The position numbers and the translations under genes are program-made. A stretch of 64,000 bases of DNA from Vespula vulgaris (Eukaryota; Arthropoda; Insecta; Hymenoptera; Vespidae). How positions within the stretch are numbered: position 1 is the first letter of the stretch; every line of letters begins with the position of its first letter. Positions 57,583 through 64,000 of the stretch are shown piece after piece. The notes under the pieces are model-generated. The model ran no database searches. It saw only the letters and a list, made by a program, of their open reading frames with translations, and was not told the DNA's origin. The stretch is from positions 3,775,001 through 3,839,000 of the forward strand of contig NC_066598.1 in the NCBI RefSeq assembly GCF_905475345.1, in the 5' to 3' direction.

Positions 57583-57869
57583 CCTATACATAAAATTAAA
57601 ATCCATTGGAATCGAATTAAAAAACTGTTTCTCAACTCAACAATTTCATAACAAATTTCTCAATAAACATAAACAAAGTTTCTTAATAAATCTTTAGGTG
57701 TCTATAAAATATATTTTCTTCTCATTTTCTTTATTCTTTCTTTTTTTTTTTTTCTTTCTTTCTTTCTTACTTACTTACTTTCCTTTCTTGATTGAGTAAT
57801 ACAAAAAAATTACTAATTAATATTGATTAGTGATCGTAATGAATAAAGAGATAAAAATAGATCGGTTAA
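57111..57869. other. AT-rich spacer
   Basis: AT-rich unique sequence, (AT)17 at 57541-57574, TTTC/TTAC run 57735-57781. No gene. Confidence 0.65.
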
Positions 57870-58175
57870 TCTCATTAGCAGACACGCAAAGCGGTTCCAC
57901 CTAATGTGCGTCACGAAACACACTAGTGTATGAAAAGCTTGTGCCTTATTATAAATGGGGATGAATTATGTCGCGCTTCCAAAGGGTGGACTTGAGTTAT
58001 TGCTCGCTATGGTGGAAGGTTACCTTTCTCTCTTTCTCTCTTTTTCTCTCTTTTTCTCTCTTTTTCTGTCTTTCTCTTTCTCTCTTTCTCTCTCTCTATC
58101 TCTATCTCTCTCACTCTCTCACGACCCTTCTTCCGTAAAGAGGATTTAAAGTCAGGTACCCTCGGTTTTGTTAAT
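57870..58175. other. unique island with central CT tract
   Basis: Unique at 57870-58025 (CGCAAAGCGGTTCCACC; ATGTGCGTCACGAAACAC; TTATTATAAATGGGG) and 58120-58175, split by a CT/TTTCTC tract 58026-58115. The 64-codon frame 57955-58149 is half CT-encoded. Confidence 0.35.
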
Positions 58176-58979
58176 TTTTCACTTTACATTCAGAACTACT
58201 CTCGGCATTGTTTTCTCTTTCTTTTTTTTTCTTTTTTTTTTTCTTCTATCTTGGATTTTTTTTTTTTTTTTGAATATCTTTCATCGTTTTTCGACCATTA
58301 GACGATAGGTAATTTGCGATTGGTTTGCGGTTAAATGGAAACGATTGATTCGAATTAATTAACTTTATTTTTTGTTAATCGTACGCGACCATTTTGTCAG
58401 TTTCTCTTTTCTTGATGCGAATTCGGAATCGTCCATTTTGTCGGTTTATTTATTTATTTATTTATTTATTTTAGAAAGGATGGTTTAATGTCTTTCTGAT
58501 CGAAATCGTAAAGAAATAATAGTAATAATAAGAAGAGTAATTATTATTGTTATTCTATTTCAATAATACAATAATATTTCAATAAAATAATAATTATTAT
58601 TATTATCATTATTATTATTATTATTATGGACGAATCAGATAATTATTTTTTAACGAATAAAAGAGAACAAAAAACCCAATTAAAAGCCTCAATATTACTT
58701 TTACTCAATTTTACTCCCCAAACAAATGTATCCAAAGAAGATGTAATAATTAAAAAGAAAAAAAGAAAAAAAAAGAAAGATTAAACAAAGCAATTTCCCC
58801 TTACTTGAAAAAGAAAAACAAACCTAAATAAAAATATCGCGAACATTATCATATTTTTTATCCCGACGAAACTCGTCCGTAAAAAAATCAATAATTAACA
58901 AACAAAACAAAAAGAAGAAGAAGTAGAAGAAGTAGAAGAAGAAGAAGAAATAGAGACGAAAGAAATCTAATTAAAAAGA
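58176..58979. other. T-rich and AT-rich spacer
   Basis: T tracts 58217-58272, unique 58285-58440, TTTA run 58447-58470, ATT triplets 58540-58626, AAG triplets 58913-58949. No gene. Confidence 0.65.
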
Positions 58980-59335
58980 GTAACGCAACGAACAGTTCAT
59001 TCTCCTCTTCGTTCGGGAAAGAAAATTTCTTCGTACGTAGTACAAAATGATATGAATTGAATTTTCACGTGAACGTGAATGAATATGCCAGGTATATATC
59101 TTCTATATATCAAAGTGAAATTTCCTAATAAATTTTCCGTCCGAATCAATCGCGAGACGTACGGCTTCGCGTCGCGTTCATCGAAATCAAAGCAGAGAGA
59201 ACGGAAACCGAGTTGAGTGGTGGTGGTGGTCAGCTTATTGCTCTGGAACGTCGTAATTGGTAGAGCCAACGAAAGCCTTGCTTGTTCGATCAAAGGAAAA
59301 GGATCTTGGCTGAAACTGGTTGAAGAAGAGAGAGA
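58980..59335. promoter_or_regulatory. long unique island with CACGTG hairpin
   Basis: TTCACG-TGAA-CGTGAA at 59064-59079 is a perfect inverted repeat containing CACGTG (59066-59071). GGCTTCGCGTCGCGTTC and GTGGTGGTGGTGG (59219-59231) follow; CGTAATTGG near 59251. A 98-codon minus frame (58997-59293) of ordinary composition covers it; no domain recognised, low coding support. Confidence 0.35.
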
Positions 59336-59555
59336 GAGATAGTTAGATAGATAGATAGATAGATAGATAGGTAGATAGATAGATAGATAGATGGGTAGAG
59401 AAAGAGAGAGAAGTACTCACGTTCGAAATATCTACTGACCAATGAAATGTGAGAGAGAGAGAGAGAGAGGATAGATAGATAGATAGAGAGAGAAAAAGAG
59501 AGAGAGAGAGAGAGATATGGATATATATAGATAGAGAAAGAGAGAGAAATAAAGA
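59336..59555. repeat. GATA/GA array
   Basis: (ATAG)n at 59340-59392 and again 59471-59487, GA runs 59452-59469 and 59497-59515, with a unique 45-bp break (59412-59452). Confidence 0.9.
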
Positions 59556-59820
59556 GATGGATGAAGGTGTGCTCTTCGGACGTTATGCGAAAATCTATCT
59601 TCTATGCGCCTTTGAACACCCTTTTGCTCTACTCCCTTCCAATCAAAAGCATTCATCGTCTATATAAAGGGTGTCCCATTTTGTATTTTCTTCGTGATAA
59701 TGGATATGTTTGTGTTATCTTTAATAATATTCTTTGTAGAGTATTGTTATTGAGATACGATGTTATTTTATTTAAAATTGATAAATCTTTTAAGATTGAT
59801 TGAATGTTGTTGACTGGTAA
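59556..59820 (+). mobile_element. possible GGGTGTCCCA-type element fragment (tentative)
   Basis: TATATAAAGGGTGTCCCATT at 59661-59680 resembles the conserved end phrase of many insect repeat elements. The following 140 bp (to about 59815) are AT-rich and unlike the islands. No matching inverted end was found, so this is at most a fragment. Confidence 0.25.
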
Positions 59821-59827
59821 GAGACAG

Positions 59828-59868
<41 letters not shown>

Positions 59869-60036
59869 ATTTAGGGTATTTAAAATATAAATGTAGTATA
59901 CGTTATTCTTTTTTTTTATAATATTACATAATTTTTATAATATTACATAGCTAATATTTTCGTGTGAAAAAGAAAAAATTACTATATCTCATTCATCGTT
60001 GGTTGATTTTAATTCTTGAAAATGATCTATATGTAA

Positions 60037-60104
<68 letters not shown>

Positions 60105-60559
60105 CTATACTATATTATTTGTTTTTTAATTTATCTGTCGTTATCAAATCTTTTTCTTTTTTTTTTTTCTTATTATACTAATTATACTTTCAATTCTTAC
60201 AGGTATCATTAATAATTTTAACAAATATATTCATGTAGATTTATTTAAATGGGAGACACACACACACATATATATACACATATACAGAAATATATGAAGA
60301 CACGTAAAAAAAAAAATATATGGCGAATACATTATTACAAATAAATGGATAACATAGTAAATCTTATTATTATATACATATTCACAATTTTAATAATTAC
60401 ATTCACATTTATATCGATTTAAATAAATCTTTTTCTTTATATATAGAATATAATTCTATACATACATACATACATACATTCCTACATACATACATATATA
60501 CATACATACATACATACATTCATACATACATACATACATACATATATATGTATATAATG
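59821..60559. repeat. GA, ATT and ACAT arrays
   Basis: GA run 59834-59865; short duplication TTTTTATAATATTACATA 59914-59950; (ATT)n of 68 bp at 60037-60104, the longest trinucleotide run here; ACAC/TATA 60255-60290; (ACAT)n at 60460-60546 with two interruptions. The poly-Tyr frame 59964-60212 is a product of the ATT array. Confidence 0.9.
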
Positions 60560-60810
60560 TGTGTGTAGCAGTACATAAAGAGAGACTTAGCTATATCTTA
60601 AGACCAACGTCCTATATTACTTGGCGAAACAACGCCGCAGCTTTCTCCATTGTACACTTGTTCTCAGGCATTGTCTTATTGTTCGCCATGTTCCACAGGA
60701 GCGTGTCGTTCTTCTTCAGTTTAAACTTTAGCTTAGGCGCAAGTCGCTTCGCGAACTTTCAACCGCGCCCTTTTACTTGCCCTTCCTTCGTTTCAACCTC
60801 TTCGTCTACA

Positions 60811-60812
<2 letters not shown>
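60560..60812 (+). promoter_or_regulatory. GC-richer unique island with three Sox-like sites
   Basis: CATTGT at 60648-60653 and 60669-60674 and TATTGTT at 60677-60683 give three Sox-type cores in 36 bp on one strand. GGCGAAACAACGCCGCAGC lies just before and GGCGCAAGTCGCTTCGCG after. A 141-codon frame (60559-60984) is open through the island, about 85 codons of ordinary composition, before Tyr/Ile from the TA array; no domain recognised. Confidence 0.35.

Positions 60813-60813
<1 letters not shown>

Positions 60814-60857
<44 letters not shown>
60814..60857. repeat. (AT)22 microsatellite
   Basis: Pure alternating AT for 44 bp, continuing as TATG/TATA to about 60915. Confidence 0.95.
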
Positions 60858-60865
<8 letters not shown>

Positions 60866-61555
60866 ATATATATGAGTGTGTATATGTATATCTGTATATA
60901 CATGTATGTTTGTATGCTTATAAACGAATACTTAAACTGTTCTTTACTACGCGATATATTTTTGTTTTGAATTATTTTCGTTGACGTTACTTCTTTCCAT
61001 TTCTTTCTACTTCTTTCTACTTCTTTCTACTTCTTCTTCTACTTCTTCTTCTTCTTCTTCTTTCTTTTTCTTTTATTACTTCTTTGAATCTTTGAAATTT
61101 GCTGGATCGTTTTTCTAGATCGTTTTGAAATTTTTAGAGCTTTTTCTCGATTCTCCAATAATCGATTCTTCCAATAAAAATTTACTATTCTCGATAAATA
61201 GTATATTTATAATTAATATTCTCTTGTAGTATCGTTAACGTTTAGGAGCTAATCGTACAAATAATTTATAATGTAATTATTTTTATGTACAATTATGTAT
61301 TGTTTTTTTTTTTTCTTTTTCTTTTTCTTATTTTCTTTTTTTTCTGGTTTAATATAAAAATGAAACTAACGAATTAAGTAAGAAAAAATGAATGATAGAT
61401 ATATACGTGTGTATATGTATAGAATATTCTATAATATTGATCTTTTATAAATAACATTTGCATATTAAACGATATTAGGAAGTTTTAATCATAGTTTTCA
61501 ATAAACTCTCTCTAATTATATTTTTTAATAAATAATGTTTAATATATTTGTCTCC

Positions 61556-61586
<31 letters not shown>

Positions 61587-61660
61587 ATAATTTAATATAT
61601 ATAATATATAATTAACAATAATTTCTTAATTACATAATTACATTATTCAACAATATAATA
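60858..61660. other. spacer
   Basis: TA/TG to 60915, TTTCTAC and TTC repeats 60993-61075, AT-rich unique sequence with T tracts (61302-61342), CT/TA runs 61553-61584. No gene. Confidence 0.7.
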
Positions 61661-61664
61661 TTAT

Positions 61665-62120
61665 TATACACATAGATATCAAATTTTGTATATAACAATC
61701 TCTCCCTCGTACGAATTAATAACCACATAATTGAATTAAAATTAATAGTTGAAATTGATAGTTGAATTAAATTAATAGATAAAAATATTTCCTTTTCCTC
61801 TTTCTTTTTCTTTTTTTTGTTTTTTTTCTCTTTTTAAGACGCTACTAGTCTCACGTTTGTCCCGATCTAATGAAACATTCTTTCTACAATTATCTTTTAA
61901 TTCTCTTTTAAAACCATCTAATATTACTACACACATACACATCTAATTTCGTATATAACAATTTCTCGTCGTAATTACATATTTGAATCAACATTAATAG
62001 TTCATAATTACATAATAGAATCAACATTAAACGAGAAACATCCCTTTTCTTTTCTTTTCGATCCATCAATCAAACATTCTTTCTTCAAATTTCATCTTTT
62101 AATTTTCTTTTTCTTTTACC
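61665..62120 (+). repeat. diverged tandem duplication, period about 200-264 bp
   Basis: TT(T/C)GTATATAACAAT(C/T)TCTC at 61684 and 61948, ACATTAATAGTT-like phrases, a TTTCCTTTTC tract, GATC(T/C)AT and AAACATTCTTTCT at 61872 and 62071, then ATCTTTTAATT. The order is kept; internal length differs, explaining the change in offset from 264 to 199 bp. Confidence 0.75.
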
Positions 62121-62212
62121 TTGTTCTCTCCGATAACTAACTCTTGAAATTCGTCGAGATAATTCGCTTTAATCGGCCGGAACAACTATACTCGCGATAT
62201 CAATTCTCTCCT

Positions 62213-62244
<32 letters not shown>

Positions 62245-62254
62245 CCACCCTCTT
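62121..62254. other. short unique patch then (CT)n
   Basis: Unique at 62121-62210 (AATCGGCCGGAACAAC), then CT run 62216-62245. Confidence 0.4.
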
Positions 62255-62460
62255 CCTATCTCATTCATTCTGTCGAGTTTAAATCGAATAGGTGTTCGCC
62301 GAGCATAGACAAAATCTTAATGAATGAACGACCCTTGCATGTGCGATTAAACGCATTACCGAATTACCTTCCGAACCAGTGCCTTTCCAAATATAGAATA
62401 TTATCCGCGTTTGAGTTCGCCTCCGCGATTCTCAAAGTCCCCATCATAATTAACCTCTAT
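62255..62460. other. unique island, CNE candidate
   Basis: Between two CT runs. GTGTTCGCCGAGCATAG, ATGTGCGATTAAACGCATTA, CCGAATTACCTTCCG and GAGTTCGCCTCCGCG; several ATTA cores. The 115-codon frame (62320-62667) has about 47 ordinary codons, then CT and ATT translation. Confidence 0.35.
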
Positions 62461-62461
62461 T

Positions 62462-62498
<37 letters not shown>

Positions 62499-62511
62499 CT
62501 TTCTTTTTCTG

Positions 62512-62542
<31 letters not shown>

Positions 62543-63425
62543 TTTTCCATTTTTTTTTTTTGATTTCTTTTTATTCTGTTTCCTTTCGTTTTACTTTAAC
62601 ACTTTTGCAATCGTACATTGATATTTTACAACAAACAACTTGTTATTATTATTATTATTATTACTAATATTATTAGTAATAGTAGTAGCAGACTACGATT
62701 AGAAATTTTGGATATATCGTTGTTTCGTAAACATGAAACGTTTCGTAATGGTCAAACGTTTTGTGATTTAAAAAAAAAGAAAAAAAAAAGAGAAATTACA
62801 AATAAATATGTAAGAATTAGGAACGATACGATTATTGTTTCAACTGTCATTAATCTCGACGTCAATTCGATTATCGAAATATTTAATTGGATTTAAATCT
62901 TGTCCGATTGATATCTCTTAATGGATGATACGTATATACGTTGAATTAATATATTTGATTATAATAAATATGTCGTATTATCGTTGTACGTAATAATTTG
63001 CATCAAAGTTTCTAGTTGATTTATAATTTAATCGAACGATTTGTTTCGTTAATTTGTATTACATAATTAATATTATAATTCATCGGACATATTATATACA
63101 TACATATATATATATATATATAGTTAATTTACGATTTACAATATGATTACGATTATATTTTACGAGTATAATCATACGAATATAATTTATGCAAAATTAT
63201 TTCTTTTCCTTTTTTTTTTTTTTTAAATAATACACATCGTAATACATATGTAATTCTAAATCTAATCGTAGTACATATGTAATTCTAATTTAATACGTAA
63301 TCATTCAATACCTACTAATTATAAAGAATAAATGATTTTATTAAAATAATAAACGTAACAGTTTAAAAATCGTATAATTCGAATCGTATATCTTTATTAT
63401 AATCAGAAATAAAAATCGATCGAGG
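62461..63425. other. CT runs then AT-rich spacer
   Basis: CT/TTTC tract 62461-62590, ATT triplets 62640-62664, AT-rich unique sequence, TA run 63100-63121, and a 30-bp duplication (TACATATGTAATTCTAA at 63244 and 63274). No gene. Confidence 0.7.
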
Positions 63426-63429
63426 ATCT

Positions 63430-63765
63430 AATTCGTATAATTTGTTTCATTATTAAACGAACGAATATTATAGCAAGTGTTCCCAGTAGCACCTAATACA
63501 AAGACAAACGCTTTACAATGAAATAACGTTTCAGTCGTTAAATAAGAAGCTCTTACAACGTAATCCGATAGAAGCAAATTGCTTGAATACCTTCTGGCTA
63601 TATAGCAGATAGTCAAAACGGTTGCTTTCTACTTAACGTTAAACATTCTCAACGATCGAACGTTAATTGGCAATTAAATGCAACAACTAGTTCTGTTCGT
63701 TTATACTCTCTCGATTACCCTATTGGCCGATGTAGTTTCAGAGCAGATTTGTTAAATGCGAAAAA
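63430..63765. other. long unique island, CNE candidate
   Basis: About 335 bp with no microsatellite. CAGTAGCAC at 63484-63492, GAAGCAAATTGCTTG (palindromic CAAATTG core), CGTTAATTGGCAATTAAATGC (63662-63680, paired TAATTG/CAATTA) and CTATTGGCCG. A 62-codon minus frame (63428-63616) has no domain. Several ATTA cores suggest a regulatory element. Confidence 0.4.
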
Positions 63766-64000
63766 TTTTCTTTCTTTTTGTTTTTCTCTCTCTCTCTCTT
63801 TATTATTATTATTATTATTATCATTTTTGGTTTCTTTCTGTATACATATATATATATATATATGTATGTATACTTATGTCATTTAAGCGAACATTTAAAT
63901 TAGAAAGAGATAGAAAAGATATGTCAGTACTATGAATATGTGATTTATAAAATGTGACAATTAAAAAAAATATTGTTAATGATTAATTACAAAGTTTATA
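63766..64000. other. CT, ATT and TA repeats, AT-rich end
   Basis: CT run 63786-63800, ATT triplets 63802-63821, TA/GTAT 63845-63870, AT-rich to the end. No gene. Confidence 0.75.

Noticed and set aside
58997..59293. 98-codon minus-strand frame of ordinary composition
   Set aside because: No recognisable family and no splice context; kept as part of an island only.
60559..60984. 141-codon frame
   Set aside because: The last 50 or so codons are TA-array translation and the first part shows no domain.
1..64000. tRNA or rRNA genes
   Set aside because: No GGTTCGANTCC-type B box with a matching A box and no rRNA-like sequence was found by reading both strands; a tRNAscan-SE run would settle it.
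1..64000. Centromeric or satellite array
   Set aside because: Repeats are many different short local types, not one long homogeneous satellite.

Overview
This window looks like nuclear DNA from an insect, most likely a hymenopteran and perhaps an aculeate wasp. That is inferred from style: strongly AT-rich sequence, no visible CpG depletion (TCGA and CGATCG words are everywhere), very dense (GA)n/(CT)n and (TA)n microsatellites, and no prokaryotic gene packing. No gene was recognised by sequence. I found no convincing protein-coding exon, tRNA, rRNA, known miRNA, CRISPR array or intact transposon on either strand. The longer open frames are almost all translations of simple repeats (poly-Ser/Leu from CT, Arg/Glu from GA, Tyr/Ile from TA, Phe from T-rich tracts). 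The few of normal composition are under 100 to 140 codons, lack recognisable domains and lack splice context. The window is best read as intergenic DNA or the inside of a very long intron; the sequence cannot decide which.

Layout: about 45 islands of non-repetitive, relatively GC-richer sequence (100 to 400 bp) sit every 1 to 2 kb in a sea of AT-rich spacer and microsatellites. Good examples are at 3.5-4.07, 5.05-5.37, 7.34-7.70, 13.07-13.47, 15.11-15.42, 24.59-25.14, 29.22-29.55, 35.44-35.73, 42.65-42.91, 43.48-43.85, 48.03-48.36, 50.82-51.02, 52.50-53.09, 54.96-55.22, 56.43-56.70, 60.56-60.81, 62.26-62.46 and 63.43-63.76 kb. Several carry dense matches to transcription-factor consensus sites: homeodomain, Sox, forkhead, Exd/Hox, DR1 nuclear receptor, CACGTG E-boxes, CCAAT boxes and a POU octamer. 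This layout would fit the regulatory landscape of a developmental gene lying outside the window, but conservation was not testable here.

Repeats: the spacers hold dozens of microsatellites, one 1.4-kb almost pure purine block (45.9-47.34 kb), a similar block at 1-630, long T/pyrimidine tracts, and at least ten diverged local tandem duplications. Many of the duplications have periods near 135-157 bp or near 180-191 bp. A 330-bp segment with perfect 14-bp terminal inverted repeats (15430-15759) is the best mobile-element candidate. A second, degraded element-like stretch lies at 22.6-23.4 kb and a fragment at 59.66 kb. Because there are no genes, there is no pathway or operon to describe. The interest is in the repeat architecture and in the candidate regulatory islands.
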